Assembly: GCF_011250645.1 (NCBI RefSeq)
Contig: NZ_JAANNO010000001.1
Location: forward strand, 828,841 to 892,840
Reading direction: 5' to 3'
DNA length: 64,000 bases
Source of the DNA: Motilibacter aurantiacus
GTDB taxonomy: Bacteria; Actinomycetota; Actinomycetes; Motilibacterales; Motilibacteraceae
Shown piece after piece: positions 44,596 to 53,071 of this stretch. Position 1 is the stretch's first letter. Each line of letters starts with the position of its first letter. Under the pieces are notes generated by a model. It saw nothing but the letters and a program-made list of their open reading frames with translations. It searched no databases and was not told the origin of the DNA. A program made the translations under genes and the position numbers.

Positions 44596-46254
44596 TCACA
44601 GCCCCTCCGCGAGCGGCCCGAGCGCGAGCGCCGGCAGGAAGGTCAGCCCCGCGACGATGAGGACGACGCCGCTCAGCAGCCCGACGAAGAGGCCGCGGTG
44701 GGTCGGGAGCGTCCCGCCGGTGGCCGGCACCGGTGCCTGCTTCGCCAACGACCCGGCCAGCGCCAGCACGAGGATGATGGGCACGAACCGGCCGATGAGC
44801 ATCGCGAGCCCGAGCGTCGTGTTGTAGAAGCCGGTGTTGACGCTGATGCCGGCGAAGGCGCTGCCGTTGTTGTTCGCCGCCGACGTGAACGCGTAGAGCA
44901 CCTCGGAGAAGCCGTGCGCCCCGGTGTTGAGCATCGAGGAGCGCGGCCCGTCGAGAGCGACCGCGACCGCCGTGAGCGACAGCACGGTCGCCGGCATGAC
45001 GAGGATGTAGAGCGAAGCCAGCTTCATCTCCCTCGGGGCGAGCTTCTTGCCGAGGTACTCCGGCGTACGCCCCACCATCAGGCCGGCGAGGAAGACCGCG
45101 ACGACCGCGAGGACCAGCATCCCGTAGAGGCCGCCGCCGACGCCGCCGGGCGTCACCTCCCCCAGCTGCATGTTGAGCAGGGTCAGCCCGCCGCCCAACG
45201 AGGTGAAGGAGTCGTGGAACGAGTTGACCGCACCCGTCGAGGTCATCGTCGTCGACGTGGCGAACAGCGACGACAGCCCGACGCCGAAGCGGGTCTCCTT
45301 CCCCTCCGAGGAAGCCCCGACCGCCTGCGGGACCGTGCCGGGGTGCGCGGACTCCACGACGTACATCGCGACCAGCGAGGCGGCCCAGATGAGGCCCATC
45401 GTGGCGACGATGGCGTAGCCCTGGCGTACGTCGCCGACGAGCTTTCCGAAGGTGCGCGGCATGCTGAACGGGATCAGCAGGATCAGGAAGACCTGGAACC
45501 ACGAGGCGAAGGCCGTCGGCCCCTCGAACGGGTGGGCCGAGTTCGCGTTGAAGAACCCGCCGCCGTTCGTGCCGAGCTCCTTGATGGCCTCCTGCGATGC
45601 GACGGGGCCGCCCGGGATCGACTGCGAGCCGCCCGCGAGAGTCTGCACGTCGGTGAAGCCGTGGACGTTCTGGATGACGCCGCAGGCGACGAGAGCCACC
45701 GCCGCGACGAACGAGAGCGGAAGGAGGACCCGGATGCAGGTGCGGGTCAGGTCCACCCAGAAGTTGCCGAGCCGCTCGGTGCGCGAGCGCGCGAACCCGC
45801 GGACCAGCGCCACCGCGACGGACATGCCGACCGCGGCCGAGACGAAGTTCTGGACCGCCAGGCCGCCCACCTGGGTGAGGTGGCCCATCGCCGCCTCGCC
45901 GGAGTAGGACTGCCAGTTCGTGTTCGAGACGAACGACGCGGCCGTGTTGAACGCCTGGTCGGGCTCGACCCCGGCGAAGCCGAGCGAGAGCGGCAGGTGA
46001 TCCTGGACGCGCTGCAGGGCGTACAGGGCGAGGACGCTGACCACGGAGAAGGCGAGGACCGAGCGCAGGTACACCGGCCAGCGCTGGTCGGCCTCCGGGT
46101 CCACCCCGACCAGCTTGTAGACGACCCGCTCCGCCCGCAGGTGGCGAGGAGCGGCGTACACCCGGGCCATGTGGTCCCCGAGCGGCCGGTGGGCCAGCGC
46201 GAGCGCCGCGACCAGCCCGGCGACCGAGAGGACGAACGACGTCGTTCCGTTCAC
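44596..46254 (-). CDS. kdpA: K+-transporting ATPase potassium-binding subunit A
   Basis: The 552-residue protein has ten hydrophobic helices and the four selectivity-filter loops of KdpA, including [45 protein letters not shown] and [12 protein letters not shown]. It is the K+ channel-like subunit. GTG 46254 lies 1 base after the kdpF stop. Confidence 0.96.
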   Translation of the reverse strand: MNGTTSFVLSVAGLVAALALAHRPLGDHMARVYAAPRHLRAERVVYKLVGVDPEADQRWPVYLRSVLAFSVVSVLALYALQRVQDHLPLSLGFAGVEPDQAFNTAASFVSNTNWQSYSGEAAMGHLTQVGGLAVQNFVSAAVGMSVAVALVRGFARSRTERLGNFWVDLTRTCIRVLLPLSFVAAVALVACGVIQNVHGFTDVQTLAGGSQSIPGGPVASQEAIKELGTNGGGFFNANSAHPFEGPTAFASWFQVFLILLIPFSMPRTFGKLVGDVRQGYAIVATMGLIWAASLVAMYVVESAHPGTVPQAVGASSEGKETRFGVGLSSLFATSTTMTSTGAVNSFHDSFTSLGGGLTLLNMQLGEVTPGGVGGGLYGMLVLAVVAVFLAGLMVGRTPEYLGKKLAPREMKLASLYILVMPATVLSLTAVAVALDGPRSSMLNTGAHGFSEVLYAFTSAANNNGSAFAGISVNTGFYNTTLGLAMLIGRFVPIILVLALAGSLAKQAPVPATGGTLPTHRGLFVGLLSGVVLIVAGLTFLPALALGPLAEGL

Positions 46255-46255
46255 G

Positions 46256-46345
46256 TCAGAGCCTCTCGGGGAAGAGCAGCGCCACGACCAGGTAGCCGAT
46301 GAGGCCGACCGCGACGATCAGGCCGATGACGTTCTCGGCGCTCAC
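46256..46345 (-). CDS. kdpF: KdpF, small subunit of the Kdp ATPase
   Basis: This 29-residue ORF begins with GTG and is one membrane helix, starting [19 protein letters not shown] and ending FPERL, the typical KdpF pattern. KdpF is a lipid-like stabilising subunit of KdpFABC. Its start overlaps the stop of a 27-residue ORF, and its stop is just before kdpA. Confidence 0.93.
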   Translation of the reverse strand: MSAENVIGLIVAVGLIGYLVVALLFPERL

Positions 46346-46425
46346 AGCCGCTCAACCCCGCGGACGATGACACCGCACGCGACGAAGAACGCCACGGTGA
46401 CGAGGACGAAGACCAGATCGGCCAT
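46342..46425 (-). CDS. 27-residue single-helix membrane protein upstream of kdpF
   Basis: The ORF encodes MADLVFVLVTVAFFVACG followed by VIVRGVERL: one hydrophobic helix with a basic end. GGGAGC lies before the ATG and the stop overlaps the kdpF start by 3 bases, so it looks like a coupled gene. Caution: a TTGATG-N17-TGATAT promoter has its -10 over this start codon, and transcripts from it would miss the ATG. It may be a Kdp accessory peptide, or a leader read only from an upstream promoter. Confidence 0.6.
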   Translation of the reverse strand: MADLVFVLVTVAFFVACGVIVRGVERL

Positions 46426-46452
46426 ATCAGAGCTCCCGAGCAGCCGCATCAA
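46424..46452 (-). promoter_or_regulatory. Strong promoter before kdpF
   Basis: On the minus strand TTGATG (46452-46447) and TGATAT (46429-46424) are 17 bases apart, close to the sigma-70-type consensus. The start point would be about 46417, leaving a 70-base leader before kdpF. Confidence 0.6.
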
Positions 46453-46479
46453 CTCCGCGCGGCCGGGTCACGGCCCGCG

Positions 46480-46496
46480 GTGCCCACGGTGGGCAC
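46480..46496. promoter_or_regulatory. Perfect 17-base palindrome between kdp promoters
   Basis: GTGCCCAC-G-GTGGGCAC has 8-base arms around one central base. It is about 28 bases upstream of the TTGATG element and is a candidate operator. Confidence 0.55.
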
Positions 46497-46535
46497 GGCC
46501 CAGAGAACCTCCGGCCGCAGCCCCGGAGCCGCCTC

Positions 46536-46584
46536 TTGACGCGTTCCTGACGCCGCCGCGGCGCACCTTGACGAGGCACTGACG
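46536..46584 (+). promoter_or_regulatory. Paired direct repeats, candidate KdpE-binding sites
   Basis: TTGACG-N5-CTGACG occurs exactly twice (46536-46552 and 46568-46584), starts 32 bases apart. Half-sites 11 bases apart are the format used by OmpR-family regulators such as KdpE, and the 32-base offset places both pairs on one DNA face. They lie 45-93 bases before the kdpE start. Confidence 0.6.
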
Positions 46585-46628
46585 ACCTCTCGCCGCGACC
46601 GGCCGGCGGCCGTGTGAGGCTGTCGGCC

Positions 46629-47321
46629 GTGACCCGGGCCCTGGTCGTGGACGACGAGCCGCAGATCCTGCGCGCGCTGCGCATCAACCTGCGGGCGCGG
46701 GCGTACGAGGTGGAGACCGCCGCCACCGGGGCCGAGGCGCTGGCGGTCGCGGCACGCGCCCGACCCGACCTCGTCATCCTCGACCTCGGCCTGCCGGACA
46801 TGGACGGCGTCGAGGTGATCCGCGGGCTGCGCGGCTGGAGCACCGTGCCGATCCTGGTGCTGTCCGGCAGGGCCGACTCCCTGGACAAGGTCGAGGCCCT
46901 GGACGCGGGGGCCGACGACTACGTGACCAAGCCCTTCGACATCGAGGAGCTGCTGGCGCGCGCCCGGGCGGTGGCGCGACGGGCGGCACCGGGCGACGAC
47001 AGCGCGGTCGTGCGCATCGGGACGATGACGGTCGATCTCGCCGCCCGCCGGGTGATCCGCGACGGCGACGGCCCGGAGGAGGACCGGCAGGTACGCCTCA
47101 CCCCCACCGAGTGGGGGCTGCTGCAGGCGCTGCTGCGCCACCCCGGCCGGCTGGTGTCGCAGCGCCAGCTGCTGCACGAGGTGTGGGGCTCGGCGTACAA
47201 CGACGAGACGAACTACCTGCGCCAGTACATGGCCCAGCTGCGGCGCAAGCTCGAGCCGGACACGGACCGGCCGCGGCACCTGCTCACCGAGCCCGGGATG
47301 GGCTACCGGTTCCAGCCGTAG
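46629..47321 (+). CDS. kdpE: OmpR-family response regulator KdpE
   Basis: The 230-residue protein has a receiver domain with acidic DDE at 8-10, phospho-acceptor Asp52 (VILDLGLPDMDG) and KPFD Lys, then a winged-helix DNA-binding domain (about 135-230) with LTPTEWGLLQALLRHPGRLVS and ending GMGYRFQP, all typical of KdpE. GTG 46629 is preferred over GTG 46614 because GAGGCT lies 7 bases before it, a leaderless pattern. Divergence from kdpFABCD is unusual; kdpD and kdpE are normally adjacent. Confidence 0.92.
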   Translation: MTRALVVDDEPQILRALRINLRARAYEVETAATGAEALAVAARARPDLVILDLGLPDMDGVEVIRGLRGWSTVPILVLSGRADSLDKVEALDAGADDYVTKPFDIEELLARARAVARRAAPGDDSAVVRIGTMTVDLAARRVIRDGDGPEEDRQVRLTPTEWGLLQALLRHPGRLVSQRQLLHEVWGSAYNDETNYLRQYMAQLRRKLEPDTDRPRHLLTEPGMGYRFQP

Positions 47322-47422
47322 CCTCCCTCCGTCCGGCGGGAGGGGCCACGTCCCGGTGAGGACGTTGGCCCGGACGGGTGCCGCCCGGCTCGTTCGCTAA
47401 TCGGTGCCCTCTTCCGGGCGAT

Positions 47423-49912
47423 ATGCCGCCCGTGCCGACGGACACCTCCACCGCGCCCCGGGGCACGACCCCGGCGGAGCACTGCTCGGCGCCCGTGCGG
47501 TGCGCGGAGCACGGGGACCGGCACCGACGACGTGTGTCCCCCGGCGACCTGCGCGTCTACGGCCTCAGCGCCGGCCTGGCCCTGCTGACGGCGGGCCTGC
47601 TCCCGGCGATGCCGGCGGCGGAGGCGACCTGGGCGCTCGCGCTGCTGCTCGCCGTCGCGTTCTTCTGCACCGAGAGCATGCCCGTGCACTTCGGGATGCG
47701 GAAGAACGCCATCTCGGTGACCTTCACCGAGGTGCCGCTCGTCGTCGGCCTGGCTCTCTGCTCGCCGATGCTGCTCGTGACGGCGCGGACGCTCTCCATG
47801 GTGGCCGCGGTGGTCCTCACGCAGCGGCAGCGAGGCAGCAAGGTCGCCTTCAACAGCGTGCAGGCCGCGTTCGAGACAGCCGTCGGCGTGCTGGCCTTCG
47901 CCGCGCTCCGCCCGCACGGCACCGAGGAGGTGCTCCCCCTGTGGGGCACCGCGCTCGCCGTGACGCTCGCGGTCTGCCTCCTCAGCAGCGTGACGTTGAC
48001 ACTCGCCATCTCGCTGCACGTCGGAGCGCTCGAGCTCGCGGCGTTCGACCGTGGCCTCACGGTCAGCCTCACCGCGGCGGCCGGCAATGCGACGGCCGCC
48101 GTCGTCATGCTCGGGGCCTACTGGCACGACAGCGCCACGGTGCTGCCCATCGTGGCCGTCAGCGCGGCCCTGGTCCTCGTCTACCGGGCGTACTCCGGGC
48201 TGCGCAACCGCCATCGCAGCATGGAGCGGCTCAACCACTTCACCCGCTCGGTGTACGTCGGCGCGAGCGGCGACCGGGCGCTGGAGACCGTCCTGCTCGA
48301 GGCGCGCGAGCTCGTCGAGGCCGAGTACGCGGAGATCGTTCTGCCCGGGCCCGACGGCGGCGCCGAGCGGCTGGCCCTGCGCGGGGACGGCACCTTCAGC
48401 GTCGACCGCGCCTGCGCGATCTGGACGTCAACGACCGACGCGCACGCCTTCCACGTCGCAGCCCGCGGGACCCAGCGCGGGGAGCACGACCGGGCGCACC
48501 TGGCCGCACGGGGCCTGCGCGACTGCGTCGTCGCGGTCCTTCCCGGCGTGCACGGGCACCTGCTGGTCGGCAACCGGCTCGGGGACTACTCGACGTTCGG
48601 CGACAGCGACGGGCGCCTGCTCGAGACCGCGGCGACCCACGTCGGCATCGCGCTGGAGAACGCCCGGCTGCTGGAGGACGTGCGGCTCTCGGCAGAGGCC
48701 GCCGAGCTGGCGCGGGACGAGGCCGAGCGGGCGCGGGACGAGGCCGAGCAGGCCCGTGCCGCGGCCGAGCAGGCCAGCTCGGCGAAGAGCGAGTTCCTCT
48801 CCCGGATGTCGCACGAGCTGCGGACGCCGCTGAACGCGATCCTCGGGTTCGGCCAGCTGCTCGAGCTCGGGGACCTGGCCGCGGAGGACCAGGAGAACAC
48901 CGAGCAGATCATGAAGGCCGGGCGGCACCTGCTGAACCTCATCAACGAGGTGCTGGACGTCGTACGCATCGAGTCCGGCCGGCTGTCGCTCTCCCTCGAG
49001 CCCGTCGTGCTGGAGGAGGTGGTGCAGGAGAGCGTCGACCTCGTGCGCCCGGCCGCGCTCAGCCGGGACGTGCGCATCGAGTGCACGGCCGGTGGCATCG
49101 CCGTGCGGGCCGACCGGCAACGGCTGAAGCAGACATTGGTGAACCTGCTGTCCAATGCGGTGAAGTACAACGTCGACTCCGGCCGGGTCCGGGTCCGCGC
49201 CGAGCTGGTGGCAGGGGCGGGTGGCGCGCGCCCGCGGGTGCACGTGTCGGTGGAGGACACCGGCCGGGGCATCGCGTCCGAGCACCTCGACGACGTGTTC
49301 ACGCCGTTCGAGCGCCTGGGCGCGGAGGCCACCGACGTCGAGGGCACCGGCATCGGCCTGTCGCTGACCCGCACGCTGGTCGAGGCGATGGACGGCCGGA
49401 TCGGCGTGGAGAGCGAGCCGGGCCGCGGGAGCACCTTCTGGTTCGAGCTGCCGTACGCCGGGGCGGGCGACCTGCCGGCCGTCACCGGCGCGGGAGCGGC
49501 GGTGCCGGCACCGGACGGGACGGCACCGGACTCCCGCAAGACCGTGCTCTACATCGAGGACAACCCCTCCAACGTCCGCCTCGTACGACGGATCCTGGAG
49601 CGCAGGCCGCACCTGCGGCTCGTGGTCAACGGCGACGGCGCGCAGGGGCTCGCCGCGGCGCGGGCGCTGGAGCCCGCGATGGTGCTGCTGGACCTGCACC
49701 TGCCGAGCCTGCACGGGGCCGAGGTCCTGGCCGAGCTGCGCGCCGACCCCTCCGAGCTCGTCCGCGCGACCCCCGTCACCGTGCTCACGGCGGACCTGTC
49801 GTCCGGCAACGAGCGCCGCCTGCTCGAGGCCGGCGCCACGCACTTTCTCCCGAAGCCGCTGGACGTGCAGCGGTTGCTGGACATCGTCGACCAGGAGGTA
49901 CCGGCACCATGA
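47423..49912 (+). CDS. Membrane hybrid histidine kinase (MASE-like/GAF/HisKA/HATPase/receiver)
   Basis: The 829-residue protein has about seven N-terminal membrane helices (residues 38-255, containing a FGMRKNAISVTFTEVPLVV block recalling MASE/7TM sensor domains). A GAF domain (about 280-415) and an Ala/Glu/Arg coiled coil follow, then HisKA with His464 in SHELRTPLN, HATPase with N box NLLSNAVKYN and DTGRG, and a C-terminal receiver with Asp757. It is complete for phosphotransfer. ATG 47423 is chosen; an upstream in-frame start at 47378 is less likely. The last codon overlaps the next gene (ATGA). Confidence 0.88.
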   Translation: MPPVPTDTSTAPRGTTPAEHCSAPVRCAEHGDRHRRRVSPGDLRVYGLSAGLALLTAGLLPAMPAAEATWALALLLAVAFFCTESMPVHFGMRKNAISVTFTEVPLVVGLALCSPMLLVTARTLSMVAAVVLTQRQRGSKVAFNSVQAAFETAVGVLAFAALRPHGTEEVLPLWGTALAVTLAVCLLSSVTLTLAISLHVGALELAAFDRGLTVSLTAAAGNATAAVVMLGAYWHDSATVLPIVAVSAALVLVYRAYSGLRNRHRSMERLNHFTRSVYVGASGDRALETVLLEARELVEAEYAEIVLPGPDGGAERLALRGDGTFSVDRACAIWTSTTDAHAFHVAARGTQRGEHDRAHLAARGLRDCVVAVLPGVHGHLLVGNRLGDYSTFGDSDGRLLETAATHVGIALENARLLEDVRLSAEAAELARDEAERARDEAEQARAAAEQASSAKSEFLSRMSHELRTPLNAILGFGQLLELGDLAAEDQENTEQIMKAGRHLLNLINEVLDVVRIESGRLSLSLEPVVLEEVVQESVDLVRPAALSRDVRIECTAGGIAVRADRQRLKQTLVNLLSNAVKYNVDSGRVRVRAELVAGAGGARPRVHVSVEDTGRGIASEHLDDVFTPFERLGAEATDVEGTGIGLSLTRTLVEAMDGRIGVESEPGRGSTFWFELPYAGAGDLPAVTGAGAAVPAPDGTAPDSRKTVLYIEDNPSNVRLVRRILERRPHLRLVVNGDGAQGLAAARALEPAMVLLDLHLPSLHGAEVLAELRADPSELVRATPVTVLTADLSSGNERRLLEAGATHFLPKPLDVQRLLDIVDQEVPAP

Positions 49913-51378
49913 GCGCAGCGACCCCGGGGAGCGCCCAGCTCAACCGGCTGCTCGGGCAGACGATGGGCAGCGCCGTGCGCACGCCCCTGCACAGCCTCCT
50001 GGGCTTCCTCGAGCTGCTGGCGGCCTCCGACGTGGACGCGGACCAGCGCCGGCTGGTCGACCAGCTGGTGAGCAGCGCGGAGGAGCTGCTGTCCGCGAGC
50101 AGCCGGGTGACCTGGCTGCTACGGCTGGCGGCCGGTGACGCGACGCGCCACGACCAGCGGGTGGACCTCGCCGATGTCGTCGCCGAGCTCGCGGAGGTGC
50201 CCGGGGCCCGCGTCCGGGCGGTCGTCGCCGGCACCGCGCCGGGCTCCCTCGTGACGGACGCGTCCGCCCTTCACCAGCTGCTCGGCGAGCTGCTGGCCAA
50301 CGCGGCGGTGCACGGCGAGGAGCCGGTCACGCTCGACGTGACGCCGGTCGAGGGCGCGGTCCGGTTCACGGTCGCCGACGCCGGTCCGGGGCTGCCGGCC
50401 TGGGCGGCGACGCTGCTCAGGGCCGGCGACGCCCCCGCCGGGCCCACGACGGTCGGGCTACTGCTCGCCCGACAGCTCGGAGAGCTGCTCGGCGCCTCCT
50501 TCGACGTCGACCGGGCCCGGGTCTCGGTCTGCGTCCCCGTCGGCGCGGCCACGTCTGCCGGCGGGCGGAGCCGCGACCGCTCCGGTGCGGTCGAGGGAAC
50601 TGCGACTCGCGCTTTGCAGGTCCTCTATGTCGAGGACAACGCGACCAACCGGCTGCTGACCCAGCGCCAGCTCAGCCGGCTGGGGCACGAGCTCGTCGCC
50701 GTCGCGACCGGTGAGGCCGGCGTGGAGGAGGCCCTGAAGGGGAGCTTCGACGTCGTGCTCATGGACCGCCACCTGCCGGACATCGACGGCTGCGAGGCGA
50801 CGCGACGGATCCGCGCGGCCACCGCGGACGGGCCGCGGCTGCCGGTCCTGGGTGTCACGGCAGACGTGACGGACGAGTCCATCGAGGCGTGCCTCGCCGC
50901 CGGGATGGACGAGGTGCTGACCAAGCCGGTCGACCTCAAGTCCCTCGCGGCCGCCCTCGCCCGGGCCACAGCAGGCTCCACGGCCTCCGACGCGGCCGTC
51001 CGGCCGGCGCCCGCGCCACCGGTCCTGCACCGGATCGCCGAGCGGCTGGACGGCGAGGCCGACGCGGTCGCGGACGTGGTCTCGACCTACCTCGCGGAGC
51101 TCCCGGGCCGCCGACTGAAGATCCAGGCGTCGGTGCGCCGGCAGGAGCCGCGCGCGCTCCTCGCCGCGGCCGAGTCCCTGCGCACCTCGAGCGAGTGGCT
51201 GGGCGCGTCCGCAGTCGCGGGCTCGTGCGCGGCTCTCAGCGCGGCGGCGCAGGCAGGAGCCCTGGACACGGCCCGCGCGTTCCTGCCGCGCCTGCTCCTG
51301 CACTGCCAGCAGGTCCAGGAGGAGCTCGCGCCCTACACGGACGGGCAGCTGGTCAGGACGGCGCTGGCCGCGCGCTGA
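49909..51378 (+). CDS. Degenerate histidine-kinase-like protein with intact receiver and HPt-like tail
   Basis: The 489-residue protein has a HisKA-like start MGSAVRTPLHSLLGF in which Ser21 stands where the phospho-acceptor His should be. A HATPase domain with LLGELLANAAVHG and DAGPG follows, then a receiver with ED, Asp286 (VVLMDRHLPDIDG) and Lys in TKPVD, and a C-terminal HPt-like helix bundle where the His is replaced by Glu422 (AESLRTSSEWLGA). No membrane helix is present. AGGAGG precedes ATG 49909, which overlaps the hybrid kinase stop. It may act as an allosteric partner whose receiver is phosphorylated by the upstream kinase. Confidence 0.85.
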   Translation: MSAATPGSAQLNRLLGQTMGSAVRTPLHSLLGFLELLAASDVDADQRRLVDQLVSSAEELLSASSRVTWLLRLAAGDATRHDQRVDLADVVAELAEVPGARVRAVVAGTAPGSLVTDASALHQLLGELLANAAVHGEEPVTLDVTPVEGAVRFTVADAGPGLPAWAATLLRAGDAPAGPTTVGLLLARQLGELLGASFDVDRARVSVCVPVGAATSAGGRSRDRSGAVEGTATRALQVLYVEDNATNRLLTQRQLSRLGHELVAVATGEAGVEEALKGSFDVVLMDRHLPDIDGCEATRRIRAATADGPRLPVLGVTADVTDESIEACLAAGMDEVLTKPVDLKSLAAALARATAGSTASDAAVRPAPAPPVLHRIAERLDGEADAVADVVSTYLAELPGRRLKIQASVRRQEPRALLAAAESLRTSSEWLGASAVAGSCAALSAAAQAGALDTARAFLPRLLLHCQQVQEELAPYTDGQLVRTALAAR

Positions 51379-51457
51379 GGCACGCGGCGCGGCCTGCTGT
51401 ACGCGCTCGCCGCACATGCCTGCCCGGTTGCCTCAGGACTCGGATCGGTAACAACGC

Positions 51458-51487
51458 TTGACTTGGTTGTTTGCCTAAACTTACCTT
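51458..51487 (+). promoter_or_regulatory. Promoter of the GH8 gene
   Basis: TTGACT (51458-51463) and TACCTT (51482-51487) are 18 bases apart in an AT-rich patch. The spacer contains GTTT-N4-AAAC. The leader is about 70 bases before GTG 51563. Confidence 0.55.
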
Positions 51488-51562
51488 CCTGTCGGGGTGC
51501 CGCCGCGGTGCCCCGGGCCCCACGCAGCCAGGCCGACGGGTGTCGGCACAGGAAGGTGTCGT

Positions 51563-52891
51563 GTGCGCAGGACAGCCAGACTAGGGATCACCGCCATGAC
51601 GGCCGTCGCCGTTCTCGCGAGCGGCGCGACGGCCCAGGCCGCGTCCACTCGGGGCCACGGCTCGGGGCGCAACGCGAACGCTCAGGGCGGCCACTACGTC
51701 AACCTCTTCGATCAGGCCGGCTACTCGCACAAGGCCGTGAAGACGAAGATCGAGGCGGCCTGGGACCAGTTGTTCCACGGTGACCCCGGGACCGCTCCCG
51801 ACTACTTCGACGGCCAGTCGATCTACTACCAGGTCAGCCCGGACATGGCCTACGTGACGGACGTCGCGAACCACGACGTGCGAACCGAGGGCATCGGCTA
51901 CGCGATGATGATCGCGCTGCAGCTCGGCAAGAAGCACGAGTTCGACTCGCTGTGGAACTTCGCCAAGACCAACATGCAGCTGCAGAGCGGGCCCACGAAG
52001 CACTTCTTCGCGTGGCACACGCGCATCGACGGCACGGTCATCGACACCGGCATCGCCCCCGACGGCGACGAGTGGATCGCCGCGGCGCTCGCCTTCGCCG
52101 CGGGACGCTGGGGCAACGGCGACGGCATCTACGACTACGAGGCCGAGGCGAAGCAGATCCTGCGAGCCATGTGGCACCAGTCCGACACCGGCGGTGTCGA
52201 CATGTTCGACCGCACGACCTACCTGCCCCGGTTCTCCCCGCCCGGCGTCAACGACTTCAGCGACGCCTCGTACGTCCTCCCGGCCTTCTACCGGGTCTTC
52301 GCCAAGGTGGTCCCCGAGGACGCCAAGCTCTGGGGCAAGGCCGTCGTGGCCGGCGAGCAGATGCTGCAGAAGGCCTACAACCCGAGCACGGGCCTGGCCT
52401 CGAGCTACGCGAACTTCGACGGCACCCCGCGCCGCGCGCCCTGGGAGTCTCCCGCCGACAGCGAGGCGTACGGCATCACCTTCCAGGAGGACGCCTGGCG
52501 CGTCATCGCCAACGTCAACCTCGACGCGTCGTGGTGGGGCGTGAAGCCGTGGCAGACGAAGTACTCGAACACCCTGGAGAGCTTCTTCCTCAAGCAGGGC
52601 GTCTCCACCTACGTCAGCCGCTACCAGGTCGACGGCACGCCGCTCAAGGGCGGGCAGAACACGTACGAGCCCCCGCACGCGGAGGGCTTGGTCGCCATGA
52701 ACTCCACCTCGGCGATCACCGCGACCAACCCGGCGCGCCTCGACTTCGTGCGTGACTTCTGGCAGACCCCGGTCCCGACGGGCCGCGCGCGCTACTACGA
52801 CGGCATGCTCTACCTGCTCGGCATGCTCTACGACAGCGGTAACTTCCGGATGTGGGGCGTTCACGGGGACCGCGCCTCCGGCAGAAGCTGA
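51563..52891 (+). CDS. Secreted glycoside hydrolase family 8 enzyme
   Basis: The 442-residue protein has a signal peptide (about 1-26, cut near AQA) and one GH8 alpha6/alpha6 barrel. The general acid is Glu109 in VRTEGIGYAMMIA. The DGDEWIAAALAFAAGRWG and NDFSDASYVLPAFY blocks are close to reducing-end-xylose-releasing exo-oligoxylanases and endoglucanases of this family. It should cleave beta-1,4 xylo- or gluco-oligosaccharides outside the cell. GTG 51563 follows GGAAGG. It has its own promoter and terminator. Confidence 0.87.
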   Translation: MRRTARLGITAMTAVAVLASGATAQAASTRGHGSGRNANAQGGHYVNLFDQAGYSHKAVKTKIEAAWDQLFHGDPGTAPDYFDGQSIYYQVSPDMAYVTDVANHDVRTEGIGYAMMIALQLGKKHEFDSLWNFAKTNMQLQSGPTKHFFAWHTRIDGTVIDTGIAPDGDEWIAAALAFAAGRWGNGDGIYDYEAEAKQILRAMWHQSDTGGVDMFDRTTYLPRFSPPGVNDFSDASYVLPAFYRVFAKVVPEDAKLWGKAVVAGEQMLQKAYNPSTGLASSYANFDGTPRRAPWESPADSEAYGITFQEDAWRVIANVNLDASWWGVKPWQTKYSNTLESFFLKQGVSTYVSRYQVDGTPLKGGQNTYEPPHAEGLVAMNSTSAITATNPARLDFVRDFWQTPVPTGRARYYDGMLYLLGMLYDSGNFRMWGVHGDRASGRS

Positions 52892-52921
52892 TCCAGGGGT
52901 CGCGTCTTCCGGTTCGTGTGG

Positions 52922-52949
52922 CGAGGGAGGGGCCGCGGCCCCTCCCTCG
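52922..52949 (+). terminator. Terminator after the GH8 gene
   Basis: A 28-base perfect palindrome (52922-52949, CGAGGGAGGGGCC with its complement) gives a 12-13-bp GC-rich hairpin 30 bases past the stop. Confidence 0.75.
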
Positions 52950-53071
52950 TCGCGTTCGCACGGCGCGGGTCGGGAGCCATCCGCGGGAGCTGCCCGTCCG
53001 AGGCGGCGCGGCTCCCTCGGACGGGCAACGCTGTGCGCTCAGCGCCGCGCCCCGCGCCTGCGGCCCCCAGG

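Noticed and set aside
47404..49900. Continuous frame from 47404 into the second kinase gene
   Set aside because: The first part is an out-of-frame reading of the hybrid kinase. The second gene starts at ATG 49909 after AGGAGG.
51464..51490. IdeR/DtxR iron box at the GH8 promoter
   Set aside because: GCCTAAACTTACC loosely recalls one half of an iron box, but the second half is missing.
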